Below the pieces are notes generated by a model. The model did no database searches, was not told where the DNA came from, and saw only the letters and a list, made by a program, of their open reading frames with translations. From Bacteroidota bacterium (GTDB taxonomy: Bacteria; Bacteroidota; Bacteroidia; Flavobacteriales; Flavobacteriaceae), in the NCBI GenBank assembly GCA_024279425.1, contig JAJRRO010000074.1:266930-330929 (forward strand): 64,000 nucleotides of DNA. Direction: 5' to 3'. Positions 1 to 9,569 of this stretch are shown piece after piece. Each line of letters opens with the position of its first letter. Position 1 is the first letter of the stretch. Both the position numbers and the translations under genes were made by a program.

Positions 1-543
1 CTGATAAACAATATTGCCCAATGGGCCCAAGTGAATGCATATCAGTTATTGGCAAAAACATTCGGGGGTAGCGGATATGATATTGCCTGTGCGCAATGCC
101 CCAAATCTATTTTATACCAAATTAACGATGGTGTACCCAATGTTTTGGAACTTGATTATTCTCCCGATTTAACCCAATCACTTTTTTTTATTTATCTAAA
201 CAAGAAACAGAATAGTGGTGATGCCATTAAAACGTATAGAGGTTTATCCATGGATAGAAAAGAACTCGTTAGTCACATATCACAAATCACCCAGCGAATG
301 GTTTCAAGCAAAACTATTGATGATTTCGCGTTCCTGATGGCCTGGCATGAAAAGGAGCTTTCAAAAGCTCTGGGCCTGCCATCAATAAAATCGAAATTAT
401 TCCCAGATTATCCAGGGGCATTGAAAAGTTTAGGAGCTTGGGGAGGCGATTTTATTTTAGCGACAGGAAGTGAAATTTCGATGGGCTACTTTAAGCAAAA
501 GGGATACAAAACCATATTGCCCTTCTCAAAAATGGTGCTATGA
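1..543 (+). CDS. GYDIA-family GHMP kinase, C-terminal part
   Basis: The reading frame is already open at base 1, so the N-terminus and ATP-binding loop lie outside the window. The visible 180 residues contain GGSGYDIACA, the motif that names the GYDIA group of GHMP kinases, and end in the glycine-rich stretch LGAWGGDFIL typical of the C-terminal lobe. Members resemble mevalonate kinase and are common in Bacteroidota, where a role in isoprenoid precursor synthesis is assumed. The substrate cannot be read from the sequence. It converges with the ppiD operon, with 52 bases between the two stop codons. Confidence 0.8.
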   Translation: MINNIAQWAQVNAYQLLAKTFGGSGYDIACAQCPKSILYQINDGVPNVLELDYSPDLTQSLFFIYLNKKQNSGDAIKTYRGLSMDRKELVSHISQITQRMVSSKTIDDFAFLMAWHEKELSKALGLPSIKSKLFPDYPGALKSLGAWGGDFILATGSEISMGYFKQKGYKTILPFSKMVL

Positions 544-569
544 AAAAGCCCTGATAAAATTATCAAGGC
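543..569 (-). terminator. Rho-independent terminator of the ppiD operon
   Basis: Read on the minus strand, bases 569-548 form a 10-bp stem with one mismatch (GCCTTGATAA paired with TTATCAGGGC) and a very short loop. Five T residues follow at 547-543. It lies 27 bases beyond the stop of ppiD. On the plus strand no T run follows, so it should act mainly on the minus-strand operon. Confidence 0.65.
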
Positions 570-595
570 CCTATACTTTCAATTATGATGTTCTT

Positions 596-2716
596 CTAGT
601 AAAAAGTTGCTCTATTGTCCTCTATTTCAGAAGATTCTTTTAACGCGTTGTACACCGCGATGTTTACCTTTGCCCCGCTTGATCTCTTAAGTGAGTTTGC
701 ATAGGTACTATAATTATCCAATTTTGGTGCCTCTTCCTTTTTAGTAATTGAAATAAGAAAAACACCTGTCTCGCCTTCAATAAGTTCAGACGTCTCGCCA
801 TCATTCATTGCAAATGCGGTACCAACAACAGCGGCCTCACGTCCCGCTCCGGGAATGGTCGGTGATTTCACAGTTAATGCAGATGCATTGGAAACCGAAA
901 CATTATTGTCTTTGGCCAAATCTTCTAAAGACTTTCCTTTGTTTGTACCAATCAGCTGGGCTGCTTTTCTTTCCTTTCTAAGAATGGCAAGAACCGTTGT
1001 AGAGGCATCCTCAACACTCATAAGTCCTTCTTCATGTGCTGCTGTTAATTGTGATATGACATACCCATTATTAATATTGAACCTCTTAACCGAACCAACT
1101 TCTGTCTGATTATTAAAGGCCCATTGAACGATGCTTCGCTGAGCGGAAAGACCTGGTAAATTCTCATCCATTATTTTAATCGTGTTAACAGGGCGAACAA
1201 GATACCCACCTTCCTTGGCCAAATCTGTAAATGCTTTTTCACCAGAAATAGATTCCATTTCAAATTTAGTGGCATCTGTAAACAATGTATTGATTGTAGT
1301 TTCAGAGGGTTCAATTTCCCTGGCCAAAGTTGCTATTTGATAAATATCCTGCTTATCATCAATTTTGATGATATGAAAACCGAATTCGGTTTCAACAAGA
1401 TCAACGGCCCCAACAGAATTTCCGAAAATGAACGTATCAAATTCATCAGCTAACTTTCCTTGTTGAAAATAACCTAAATCCCCTCCTTGAGGCCCAGAGG
1501 TTCCATCGGAATTGTCTCTTGCGAAAATTGCAAAATCCTTGATATTACCCTTCACTTCCCTAAAAAGTTCTTTCGCCTTTTTTTCTGCCTCTTCCTTGGT
1601 CCTTTTGATATCAGGGTTTGCCCTAGTTGCTCCTTCATAGACAATAAGGATATGGCTGGACTTAACCGATCCCTCAGCCTTTTTATCGATCATCTTGGAT
1701 ACTTTGAAAAAAACACCATCCCGATATGGACCATAGGTCTCTCCGATATTCAAGGAAACCAAGGAGTCTGCAAACTTTGCTGACAAGTCTCTTTTAGCCT
1801 TATAGATCGTATCGAATTTTATATCAGAATTTCGGTCAAGAAAATCGGCGATATCAGTAGTGTTTCTAAATCCGGCTAGAGTATCAATGATGTCCTTATC
1901 TTCTTCATACTGGATATTAGGATCCAATAATTTGGTGATTTCCTCTTTTATGGCATTCTCATCATCCAAAGACGGTTTCTCTTCGAAATAAATAAATTGG
2001 ATATCCCTTGCGGCCTCCTGTTTGTAATCTTCTTTGTGGCTATTTATATATGTTTGTATCTCGCTTTTGGTGATGGTAATGGTACTATCAGGAACCGATG
2101 AATACGGTAAGCGCACATACTTTATATCAATCTTATTATTCGCCAATTTATAATCCAATTCACCTTCTTTTAGCGTTGCCCCAAGACCCGCCTTGACCAA
2201 ATTAAAATAGGCCTGTTGCTTTGCATTCTGTATTATCGATTGCTCATCCTGTAACCACAAGTCGTACTGTAAAGGATTATTGCTTCTAAGGTCAGCAATA
2301 AAATTGCGGAATTTATTCTCATCGAAAACTCCACTTTCATTTAAGAATTGTGGATTTTGGGTATAGGATGGAATAGTTTTAATATAGTTCATTATCTGAT
2401 CTCTCTCAATGTCTATTCCCAAATCATCGAACTGTTGTCCTAAAATAGAATTTCTGACCTCTTGCTCCCAAACTTGATTTACAACTAGCATGGAAGAGAC
2501 TGTAGGTCCAAATCTTCTCGATGCGCTTTCCACTTTTTGCCTAAACTCATCTATTGAAATACTATTCCCGTTAATCTCTGCCACAGTAGAACCACTTTTG
2601 CCTCCGGCAAAATCACTACTGGTAAATACCCCGGAAATCACAAATGCGAAAAGTGCAAGTCCGATAATCAAAATCAACACCGTGGTTCTCTTTCTTATAT
2701 TCTCTAAAATCGCCAT
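596..2716 (-). CDS. ppiD: PpiD/SurA-type peptidyl-prolyl isomerase
   Basis: This is a membrane-anchored periplasmic folding chaperone and prolyl isomerase acting on exported outer-membrane proteins. It has a short cytoplasmic head, one membrane span at about residues 12-31 and a SurA-N-like segment beginning VAEINGNSISIDEF. A parvulin domain sits at about residues 350-455 (SSHILIVYEG, GGDLGYFQQG, FGFHIIKI). The 706-residue length fits Bacteroidota PpiD proteins. It is the last gene of the minus-strand envelope run, 92 bases after the CNNM/CorC gene, and has a terminator just beyond it. The start is ATG at 2716. Confidence 0.9.
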   Translation of the reverse strand: MAILENIRKRTTVLILIIGLALFAFVISGVFTSSDFAGGKSGSTVAEINGNSISIDEFRQKVESASRRFGPTVSSMLVVNQVWEQEVRNSILGQQFDDLGIDIERDQIMNYIKTIPSYTQNPQFLNESGVFDENKFRNFIADLRSNNPLQYDLWLQDEQSIIQNAKQQAYFNLVKAGLGATLKEGELDYKLANNKIDIKYVRLPYSSVPDSTITITKSEIQTYINSHKEDYKQEAARDIQFIYFEEKPSLDDENAIKEEITKLLDPNIQYEEDKDIIDTLAGFRNTTDIADFLDRNSDIKFDTIYKAKRDLSAKFADSLVSLNIGETYGPYRDGVFFKVSKMIDKKAEGSVKSSHILIVYEGATRANPDIKRTKEEAEKKAKELFREVKGNIKDFAIFARDNSDGTSGPQGGDLGYFQQGKLADEFDTFIFGNSVGAVDLVETEFGFHIIKIDDKQDIYQIATLAREIEPSETTINTLFTDATKFEMESISGEKAFTDLAKEGGYLVRPVNTIKIMDENLPGLSAQRSIVQWAFNNQTEVGSVKRFNINNGYVISQLTAAHEEGLMSVEDASTTVLAILRKERKAAQLIGTNKGKSLEDLAKDNNVSVSNASALTVKSPTIPGAGREAAVVGTAFAMNDGETSELIEGETGVFLISITKKEEAPKLDNYSTYANSLKRSSGAKVNIAVYNALKESSEIEDNRATFY

Positions 2717-2808
2717 TATATGGAATGTTTAAAATCAGTCTGCGAAATTACCATTTTCTTTTGAAATAATAAAAAGTAAAACACCTCTAAAAAAGGGTTG
2801 TTACAGGT

Positions 2809-4098
2809 CTAGTCATCATCGAACAGCTGTAGCTTCACCAAATCTATTTTAGTGCTGGATACTTCCAAAATGGTAAAAAGGAAATTATCAATCTTTATTT
2901 CTGAATCTTGCTCGGGTATTTCGCCAATTTCATTGACAATAAAGCCCCCTAAAGTTTCGTATTCATCGTTCTCTGGTAATTCGAGTTTGTAGTTTTCGTT
3001 GATATAATCAACTTCCAATCTAGCTGAAAACGTATAGGTGCTCCCATCCAATTGTTCTTCATGAAGGTACGTGGAGTCGTGCTCGTCCTCAATTTCGCCA
3101 AAAAGCTCTTCTACGATATCCTCTACTGTCATTATACCGGATGTACCCCCATATTCATCCAAGACCATAGCAATGCTTTTTCTCTTCTTAGTCAACACAT
3201 TCAAAATATCATGAATGAGCATTGTTTCAGGCACAAATTCCACTGGTCTTAAAATACTCTTTATGGTCTTCGGTTTTCTGAACAACTCGTACGAATGTAC
3301 ATAACCAATAATATTATCAATGGTATTTTTGTATATTAAAATCTTGGAATAGCCCGTTTTAGTAAAAAGTTTGGTCAAATTCTTGGTGTTCTCATGCAAT
3401 TCCACAGCTGTAATCTCAGTTCTGGGAACCATTACTTCCCTGGCCTTAACTTCCGTAAATTCTAGAGCATTCTGAAATATTTGGATCTCTGAATCTATTT
3501 CATCTTCCTCTTCAACAGTTTCCATTTGTTCGGTAATATAATCTCCGAGCTCTATTTTGCTAAAAGCCAGTTGGGCCTCATCACCATCAGTTTTAAAAAA
3601 GGATTTTAAGATAAAATCCGATACCTTAATGACAAACTCAGAGATAACCGAAAACAAAATGTAGAAAAAATAGGCTGGTGCCGCTAATATTTTGAGTAAA
3701 CTATTGGCATAAATCTGAAACAATACCTTCGGCAAAAACTCCGCCGTTATCAATATTATAAAGGTTGATATTATGGTTTGTGTCCATAGACTAAAATCGG
3801 TCAATAAAACATATAGAAAGGCATTTGTAGAAGGCGAAATTTCTATAAACCAGTTCATTAGCAATTCGCCCATAAACAAACCATATACGACCAAGGCAAT
3901 ATTATTTCCAATGAGCATAGTAGCAATGAACTTGGATGGTCTGTTGGTCAATCGAGAAAGAACCTTTGCCAAAAAGTCATCCTGCTTTTTTTCAATCTCT
4001 ATATGAATCTTATTGGCAGATACAAAAGCTATCTCCATTCCGGAAAAGAAGGCGGAAAATACCAATGATAGTAGTATTATAAGAACAGATACGTCCAC
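2809..4098 (-). CDS. CNNM/HlyC-CorC family membrane protein
   Basis: The protein has 429 residues. An N-terminal CNNM transmembrane domain covers about residues 1-190 (FSGMEIAFVSANK is the usual first-helix signature). A CBS-domain pair spans about 200-330 (VMVPRTEI, DEYGGTSGIMTVEDIVEELF), and a CorC/HlyC C-terminal domain follows. The family is linked to magnesium or cobalt transport. In gliding Bacteroidota a relative is called GldE, and this protein may be in that group, but the sequence does not decide it. The start codon is GTG at 4098, two bases after the small upstream gene, so translation is probably coupled. Confidence 0.85.
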   Translation of the reverse strand: MDVSVLIILLSLVFSAFFSGMEIAFVSANKIHIEIEKKQDDFLAKVLSRLTNRPSKFIATMLIGNNIALVVYGLFMGELLMNWFIEISPSTNAFLYVLLTDFSLWTQTIISTFIILITAEFLPKVLFQIYANSLLKILAAPAYFFYILFSVISEFVIKVSDFILKSFFKTDGDEAQLAFSKIELGDYITEQMETVEEEDEIDSEIQIFQNALEFTEVKAREVMVPRTEITAVELHENTKNLTKLFTKTGYSKILIYKNTIDNIIGYVHSYELFRKPKTIKSILRPVEFVPETMLIHDILNVLTKKRKSIAMVLDEYGGTSGIMTVEDIVEELFGEIEDEHDSTYLHEEQLDGSTYTFSARLEVDYINENYKLELPENDEYETLGGFIVNEIGEIPEQDSEIKIDNFLFTILEVSSTKIDLVKLQLFDDD

Positions 4099-4100
4099 TT

Positions 4101-4304
4101 TTATTTTTCGTTATCACGTTTTCGTTGTTCGAACTTTTTCCTGTAGTTTCGACGAAAAATGAACATCCCCATTGAGACTACAACGAAAAAGACAAACAAA
4201 TATGCTCCTTGTCGATCAATATTCCAATCTGTAAAAATCCTATAAAGAGAAAAAAACGCAACCCCTAAATAAAGGTATTCGGTATATCTTAAAATCTTAA
4301 TCAT
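4101..4304 (-). CDS. Small two-span membrane protein, unknown function
   Basis: This 67-residue protein has two hydrophobic segments (about residues 10-25 and 33-50) and ends in a very basic tail (RRNYRKKFEQRKRD). I do not recognise a family. It overlaps the end of lptC by 8 bases and lies 2 bases before the CNNM/CorC gene, so it is almost certainly co-translated with them. The tight packing between lptC and a CorC protein is the main reason to regard it as real. Confidence 0.7.
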   Translation of the reverse strand: MIKILRYTEYLYLGVAFFSLYRIFTDWNIDRQGAYLFVFFVVVSMGMFIFRRNYRKKFEQRKRDNEK

Positions 4305-4905
4305 TGATATCTTCTTTTATCGCCATTAAACCATAGGTTTTATGCGCATTTAAAAAACTAAAGTCCTTGTTGAAATCCATACCTTCACCATCCATTATCG
4401 TTCCTTCCTCAGGATTGGTATATTTAAACTTATTTTGGGTAAAAACCCATTTAGTGATTTGGTCATAATAGAGCTGGGGAGTTTCCAACATTTTGCCATC
4501 GTGGGTCTCTATTACCACGTTGCCCTGTAAATCAATCAAATTAGTAGCCGGATATCGAATACCATAATCTGCTCGTATTACACTTTTATTATTCTGCTCA
4601 TCGTAAATATCAACAACCAAGCCCTCTGGAAATGTACGATAGGGAAATTCTAGATTTTCAAAATCTTCCATAACGGGCCCTCTCAAAACTGAAATAACGC
4701 TAGTAGTATCAATATCCTCGTTTTCTAACGACCTTCTCGATTCAGTATAGGTAAGTGTAAAATTTTTGGCTACCCCTTGGGGAAACACTAGGGGCAATGC
4801 TTCATCACCCACTCGCCTATAATTGTCAGAACATGAAAAAAAAAGCATTGCCCCGAAAATCGCCCGAGCAATGCTTTTAAGATTATATCCAATGGTTTTT
4901 ACCAT
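4297..4905 (-). CDS. lptC: LPS export periplasmic protein LptC
   Basis: LptC links the inner-membrane LptB2FG transporter to periplasmic LptA and passes lipopolysaccharide toward the outer membrane. This 202-residue protein has a lipobox-like start with Cys25 (LFFSC), where enterobacterial LptC has a membrane helix. A beta-jellyroll core follows: PVMEDFENLEFPYRTFPEG, then NLIDLQGNVVIETHDGKMLE and a QLYYDQ segment typical of Bacteroidota LptC. It starts with ATG one base after the TPR gene stops and overlaps the next small gene by 8 bases. Confidence 0.88.
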   Translation of the reverse strand: MVKTIGYNLKSIARAIFGAMLFFSCSDNYRRVGDEALPLVFPQGVAKNFTLTYTESRRSLENEDIDTTSVISVLRGPVMEDFENLEFPYRTFPEGLVVDIYDEQNNKSVIRADYGIRYPATNLIDLQGNVVIETHDGKMLETPQLYYDQITKWVFTQNKFKYTNPEEGTIMDGEGMDFNKDFSFLNAHKTYGLMAIKEDIND

Positions 4906-4906
4906 T

Positions 4907-6277
4907 TTACAAATTAGGGACCTTTACGCTGCCACCTACCCAACATTTAAAAGATACTGTTTTGCCAGCCATACCAGCTGTAAAGATCATTTCTTTTGTA
5001 GGTGCTTTTGCAGAATAACTCGCGGCCGACTGATTGGCTCTACCTCTTAAAGAAGGGTCTACCCTCCCCGCTTTTCTTGCCATATCAGCAGCTCTCCAAT
5101 AAATGGCGCGTTTTTCGAACGCGGTCGCACCACATTGGTTTGCACTAGTCGCATATAAATTCGCTATTAACAAGTAAGCCTTACCATTTGTCGGGTCCGC
5201 GTCTATGGCCTTTTGGGCATAGCTCCTTGCCGTAGACTTGCTGCCTCTTCTATATATGGTGGCCACTTTGTATGCAATATCGGATTTTCTTCTGGCATTT
5301 GTTTCTAATTCCATCGCCTTGTTGAAATCAGCTACAGCGCCTTTTGTGTCCCCGGCTTTTTGCTTAAGCGTACCTCCATAAACATAGGCATCGGCTGATG
5401 GGTCTAAAGCCAATTGGGCTTCGAACAGTTTTTTGAACATGGGGTCATCTGTACATTCCTTGTTGAACATTCTTCCTACAGCTCTTTTCACCCAAGTAAC
5501 ATCATTTTTCTTGCCATCAAAACTTTTCTGATATAATGGAATAAGGTTGGCACAATCTGCCAAGTCACCTAACTTGGTATCTATACTACCCGCTATCTTA
5601 CCAAATGACTCTGAATTTGTAGTAGATGCCTTCAGTAGCTTTTTCTCTTTTGGAGTTATTGTTTTATTTTCTTCTTTTGGTAATAATTTTGAGATTATAC
5701 CGGTCAATTTTATATTTTCTTCCTCAATTTTTTCGGTCACGTCATCATACACGTCAAAAACCTCTTGCAAATCTTTACTACCCGCTTTATGTAAATCTAC
5801 CAGACTGGAGAAATATAAGTACAACGCCTTGGGGTTTTTAAAATTGGTCCGATCTTCCTTAAATGCCTTGCCCAACAAATCATAAATCTCATTCTTTTCG
5901 ATTTTTTTATGATTGTACCGCAACATTACCTGTTCAATCATCACTTTTGCCAATGGATACTTTTTAGGAAAATATTTTCTACTGGCTTCGTGCAAATCCA
6001 ACATACTCTGAATATTGGCGTCTTTCTCAGCACCTGAAGATTTTTTGATTCTGTCATTTATAATTCTTTTGCCATAGACAAAATTCGCCCTGTTTACGCC
6101 GGGGCAATTATCATAGACCATTTTCCAAGGGGTATAGGCCGCTTCATAATTCTTGACTTTTGTATGCTCTACATAAATAGAAAGATTGGTCATGCACTCC
6201 TGATTCTGACCCTGAGCATTACTTACTCCTATAAATCCTAAAAGCATTACTGCCGTGAAGTAAAGTTTCGTTTTCAT
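4907..6277 (-). CDS. TPR-repeat exported protein
   Basis: A signal peptide (MKTKLYFTAVMLLGFIG, cleavage near SNAQ) is followed by alpha-helical repeats. The tetratricopeptide pattern is clearest at about residues 295-390 (ADAYVYGGTLKQKAGDTKGA, SYAQKAIDADPTNGKAYLLI). It is a periplasmic scaffold with unknown partners. The position between an outer-membrane barrel and lptC is a frequent arrangement in flavobacteria and suggests a housekeeping envelope role. The gap to lptC is one base. Confidence 0.8.
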   Translation of the reverse strand: MKTKLYFTAVMLLGFIGVSNAQGQNQECMTNLSIYVEHTKVKNYEAAYTPWKMVYDNCPGVNRANFVYGKRIINDRIKKSSGAEKDANIQSMLDLHEASRKYFPKKYPLAKVMIEQVMLRYNHKKIEKNEIYDLLGKAFKEDRTNFKNPKALYLYFSSLVDLHKAGSKDLQEVFDVYDDVTEKIEEENIKLTGIISKLLPKEENKTITPKEKKLLKASTTNSESFGKIAGSIDTKLGDLADCANLIPLYQKSFDGKKNDVTWVKRAVGRMFNKECTDDPMFKKLFEAQLALDPSADAYVYGGTLKQKAGDTKGAVADFNKAMELETNARRKSDIAYKVATIYRRGSKSTARSYAQKAIDADPTNGKAYLLIANLYATSANQCGATAFEKRAIYWRAADMARKAGRVDPSLRGRANQSAASYSAKAPTKEMIFTAGMAGKTVSFKCWVGGSVKVPNL

Positions 6278-6318
6278 TTTAGTTATGTTTTTAAAGCGGT
6301 TAATGTACTAAATTTTTA

Positions 6319-7608
6319 TTAATGTATTCTTCTTTTCAAGAACCAAATATCGTTCAATGACAGACCCACGTTAACTTTAAAGTAGTCCTCTTGGATTAAA
6401 TTAGCCTTCGTCGTTCCTCTTTTCCCAAGCTCAAAACCCAAGTTAAGATTCGAAAAACTTCCACGCATTGGTAATCCAAACCCAAAAGTTATGCCAAAGT
6501 TGTTTATCTCTTCATTATTAACAACCATTCCTGTACGATCCATGCGAAGACCTGCCCTATAGGTTATTTTTCCTAGATATCCTGAGAATGCAGAAGCGTT
6601 AGGTATAAAAAACCCACCTAGAGCAAATGAACTGGCATCTTCATACATGAAATTGTCAACTTCTACAAAATCATTCGAAAATGAGCCAAGACCTTGAAAA
6701 CTAAACTCTGCGCCTAAAAACCATTTTCTGTCCTCCCCAAATCCAAGCCCCAAGGTTGTTATTGTCGGTATTTTCAATTCGGTGTGCCGTAGGTTAATGG
6801 CATCCAAATCTACATTGACCACTTCAATATTCAGTCCGGAAGAAGTAGCAAAAGACCCAACTTGTTTTGTGTTTTCCGAAGTTAGGTTAGCTTGGGTATT
6901 TACTCTGACCGAGGCAAATAGACTATATTTATTATTGAATGTCGGCGTATAATTAAGGGCATAATTAAAATCCATTCCGTTTATTTTGGAGCTTCTACGA
7001 TCCAAAGTCCCAAACTGTACATTCTCAACATTCTGAATTCTATCATTTTCAAGTGTTCCAAAGTTAAAATTGGCAGTTACTCCTAAACTTAAATTCTTTG
7101 CAAACTCAAATCCCGTAGAAAAGTAGACCTTGTTAAGACCTCCTTCCCCAACATACTGACTTCTGACCAAAGAGCCATTATCATTGGTGCTTTCTGCTAC
7201 CAAGTTATAGCCGACAGAAGAATAGGGCATTATGCCAAACCCTATACCCCAACCTTTTTTCAAACTCAAGGCCATAGATAGGTAATCTAGGTTGGTAACT
7301 TTATTGCTTTGACTTTCCGTAGTGTTCTTAAGACTTAAATTCTTATGGGATATCCCAACAGTATATGTAGTGTTACCAAAGTCCTCCCCGAATTGAACCC
7401 CCATTTTACTTAAGGCTGCAGGGTTTTTAAGATTAATGTGAATGCTATCGGCAAACATACCTATACCTCCCATCATCTGATTTTCGATTGTTCCCTTGGA
7501 TTGCAACTCACCGATGCCAAAATAAGAGTATGGCGAAACTGTGCCATTTTGAGCATACACTCCAGCTGCGGCGAAGCATACTATTCCAATAACAATTTTT
7601 TTGATCAT
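6319..7608 (-). CDS. Outer-membrane beta-barrel protein
   Basis: The protein has 429 residues with a signal peptide (IVIGIVCFAAAGVYAQ). The mature part begins GTVSPYSYFGIGELQSKGT, then shows alternating hydrophobic strands and a C-terminal aromatic region, as in the OmpP1/FadL or PorV-like barrels of Bacteroidota. The start NPAALSKMGVQFGE also resembles that group. No transported substrate can be inferred. It follows coaX directly (stop and start adjacent), an arrangement often seen in this phylum, so the two are cotranscribed. Confidence 0.75.
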   Translation of the reverse strand: MIKKIVIGIVCFAAAGVYAQNGTVSPYSYFGIGELQSKGTIENQMMGGIGMFADSIHINLKNPAALSKMGVQFGEDFGNTTYTVGISHKNLSLKNTTESQSNKVTNLDYLSMALSLKKGWGIGFGIMPYSSVGYNLVAESTNDNGSLVRSQYVGEGGLNKVYFSTGFEFAKNLSLGVTANFNFGTLENDRIQNVENVQFGTLDRRSSKINGMDFNYALNYTPTFNNKYSLFASVRVNTQANLTSENTKQVGSFATSSGLNIEVVNVDLDAINLRHTELKIPTITTLGLGFGEDRKWFLGAEFSFQGLGSFSNDFVEVDNFMYEDASSFALGGFFIPNASAFSGYLGKITYRAGLRMDRTGMVVNNEEINNFGITFGFGLPMRGSFSNLNLGFELGKRGTTKANLIQEDYFKVNVGLSLNDIWFLKRRIH

Positions 7609-8337
7609 TTAACGCTTGTTGTAGTCCAGCAAATAATTTAACCCTTCCAGTAGAAATTTGGAATTGGCAAATATGGTATTTTTTAATCGTTTTGACAAAA
7701 ATAGCGCATCGCCTCCTGTTAAAATAACTGTTAAATCTTTATATCTGGACCTATATTGATCTATTACCCAGTCAATTTCGGCCGATATCCCATTTACAAT
7801 ACCACTATGAATGCCCGCTTCTGTTGTGGCACCTATTAAGTCATAGGGAACTTTCACATCTAAAAAAGGGAGTTTGGAGGTCTGTTCGTTCAATGCCTTG
7901 TACCTCATGGTCAATCCTGGGGATATGGCTCCACCCAGATACTCCCCTTGAGCATTGACAAAGTCATAGGTAATGCAGGTCCCAGCATCTATAACCACAC
8001 AATTTCTGTTATGATAGTGATAGTATGCGGCAGTTGCCAGAGCTATTCTATCAACACCCAAGGTTTGCGGTGTAGCATATCTATTTTTAAAAGGGGTTTT
8101 TGAGGAATGATCCAGGACGTGGATATCACAAAAAACAGTTAATGCATCAATATCCCTTTTGGCCAAATGAACAACTGATGAAACAATGGCCCACTCTATT
8201 TTGGGATATTTACCAAAAACCTCCTTTACCCCTTCGATTAGACCAGATGTCTCAATGATGGTATCATATAAAATGGCCTCGTTTTCAAAAACAGCCAACT
8301 TTACAAAGCTATTTCCTGCATCAACAATTAGGTTCAT
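7609..8337 (-). CDS. coaX: Type III pantothenate kinase
   Basis: CoaX phosphorylates pantothenate, the first step of coenzyme A synthesis, using the ASKHA fold. Diagnostic motifs are DAGNSFVKLAVF at the N-terminus, GVDRIALATAAYYH, VIDAGTCITYDF (phosphate-binding loop) and GGAISPGLTMRYKAL. I chose ATG at 8337, giving 242 residues, because the DAGNS motif then falls five residues from the start, as in other CoaX proteins. An upstream in-frame ATG at 8367 would add ten unlikely residues. It opens the minus-strand envelope operon. Confidence 0.93.
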   Translation of the reverse strand: MNLIVDAGNSFVKLAVFENEAILYDTIIETSGLIEGVKEVFGKYPKIEWAIVSSVVHLAKRDIDALTVFCDIHVLDHSSKTPFKNRYATPQTLGVDRIALATAAYYHYHNRNCVVIDAGTCITYDFVNAQGEYLGGAISPGLTMRYKALNEQTSKLPFLDVKVPYDLIGATTEAGIHSGIVNGISAEIDWVIDQYRSRYKDLTVILTGGDALFLSKRLKNTIFANSKFLLEGLNYLLDYNKR

Positions 8338-8388
8338 ACTGTAAAGATCGGGAAATGAAAAAAACAAATGTCTTTTTTTTTAAATTTG

Positions 8389-8419
8389 TTTGCATATCCT
8401 GAATTTGAAAGTATATTTG
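8389..8419 (+). promoter_or_regulatory. Bacteroidota-type promoter of tRNA-Phe
   Basis: TTTG at 8389-8392 and TATATTTG at 8412-8419 match the Bacteroidota -33/-7 elements (TTTG, about 19 bases, TAnnTTTG) with exactly 19 bases between them. Transcription should begin near 8425, about a dozen bases before the tRNA. Confidence 0.75.
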
Positions 8420-8437
8420 CACCCGCTTATTAAGCAT

Positions 8438-8510
<73 letters not shown>

Positions 8511-8517
8511 CAAAAAA

Positions 8518-8544
8518 TCCTTACTTTGAGTAAGGGTTTTTTTT
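8518..8544 (+). terminator. Terminator after tRNA-Phe
   Basis: CCTTACT (8519-8525) and AGTAAGG (8529-8535) form a perfect 7-bp stem with loop TTG, extended by a T-G pair. Eight T residues follow at 8537-8544. It begins 8 bases after the tRNA. Confidence 0.88.
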
Positions 8545-8583
8545 GTTTTGAGACTACCTTGCATTAACAACTAAACCATTGCT

Positions 8584-9555
8584 TTGTTCTATATTGACCT
8601 AGATGTTTCGATCGCAGACCTTCAGGAATACCTTAAGAACCAAGGCTGGCTGGTCTCTAAAGATGAACGGGTCATCTCAGTTGAAAAGCCAGGTGAGGGT
8701 AATATGAATGTTGTGCTTCGCATTACAACGAATATCCGTTCTTTCATATTGAAGCAATCGCGGCCCTACGTTCAAAAATATCAACAAATTGAGGCGCCTT
8801 TAGAGCGTATTGAGGTTGAGTATCAGTTTTATTCAACTGTACAGGGCAATCAAATTGATGTCCATATTCCGAAAATACTGGCCTATGATAAAATGGAATT
8901 CTCACTTATGATGGAAGATTTGGGTCAATGCCAGGACATGACCTATCTCTATAGGGAGAGAACCATCAAAGAAATCCATTTGGATCGTCTAATTCGTGTT
9001 CTTCAGGTCATTCATAAATCAAAGCCTGAAGGTTTTCCAACGAATATAGAGCTTCGAGAACTGAATCACCAACACATTTTCGTTCTCCCTTTTATGGAAG
9101 ACAACGGATTTCAATTGGATGATATCCAGGAAGGACTACAGCAGTTATCTCTCAAATACAAAAAGGATACCGCATTAAAAAGTGTTGTCGAAACCTTGGG
9201 AACAAAGTATCTTTCTGAAGGCTCGATCCTTCTACATGGAGATTATTACCCCGGCAGTTGGATGACTGAGTGTGACAACGTCTATGTAATTGATCCCGAA
9301 TTTAGTTTTTTGGGGTTTGCCGAATTTGATTTAGGGGTAATGGCAGCCCATTTAATCATGGCCACTTCGGACAGTTCCTATTTAGATTTTGTTTTGAAAA
9401 AATATCAGGGTTCTATGGATAAAAAATGGGTGCATCAAATAGTAGGCATTGAAATAATGCGAAGGTTAATAGGGTTGGCCCAATTGCCCCTTGAACGAAC
9501 ACTTCAAGAAAAAGAGTATCTTTTACAAATGGCCCGAAAAATGATTTTGGGATAA
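8584..9555 (+). CDS. MtnK-like small-molecule kinase (APH fold)
   Basis: This is an aminoglycoside-phosphotransferase-fold kinase of 323 residues. The N-lobe reads GEGNMNVVLRI then FILKQSRPYV with the ATP-binding lysine, closely resembling methylthioribose kinase. The C-lobe has ILLHGDYYPGSWM (catalytic Asp) and VYVIDPEF (metal-binding Asp). Its substrate may be methylthioribose or another sugar or nucleoside derivative. The only usable starts are TTG at 8584 or a rarer ATT at 8578, since TAA at 8572 closes the frame. It lies 14 bases before the ADP-ribosylglycohydrolase, so the pair is probably one unit. Confidence 0.75.
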   Translation: MFYIDLDVSIADLQEYLKNQGWLVSKDERVISVEKPGEGNMNVVLRITTNIRSFILKQSRPYVQKYQQIEAPLERIEVEYQFYSTVQGNQIDVHIPKILAYDKMEFSLMMEDLGQCQDMTYLYRERTIKEIHLDRLIRVLQVIHKSKPEGFPTNIELRELNHQHIFVLPFMEDNGFQLDDIQEGLQQLSLKYKKDTALKSVVETLGTKYLSEGSILLHGDYYPGSWMTECDNVYVIDPEFSFLGFAEFDLGVMAAHLIMATSDSSYLDFVLKKYQGSMDKKWVHQIVGIEIMRRLIGLAQLPLERTLQEKEYLLQMARKMILG

Positions 9556-9569
9556 AAAGACAGCATCCT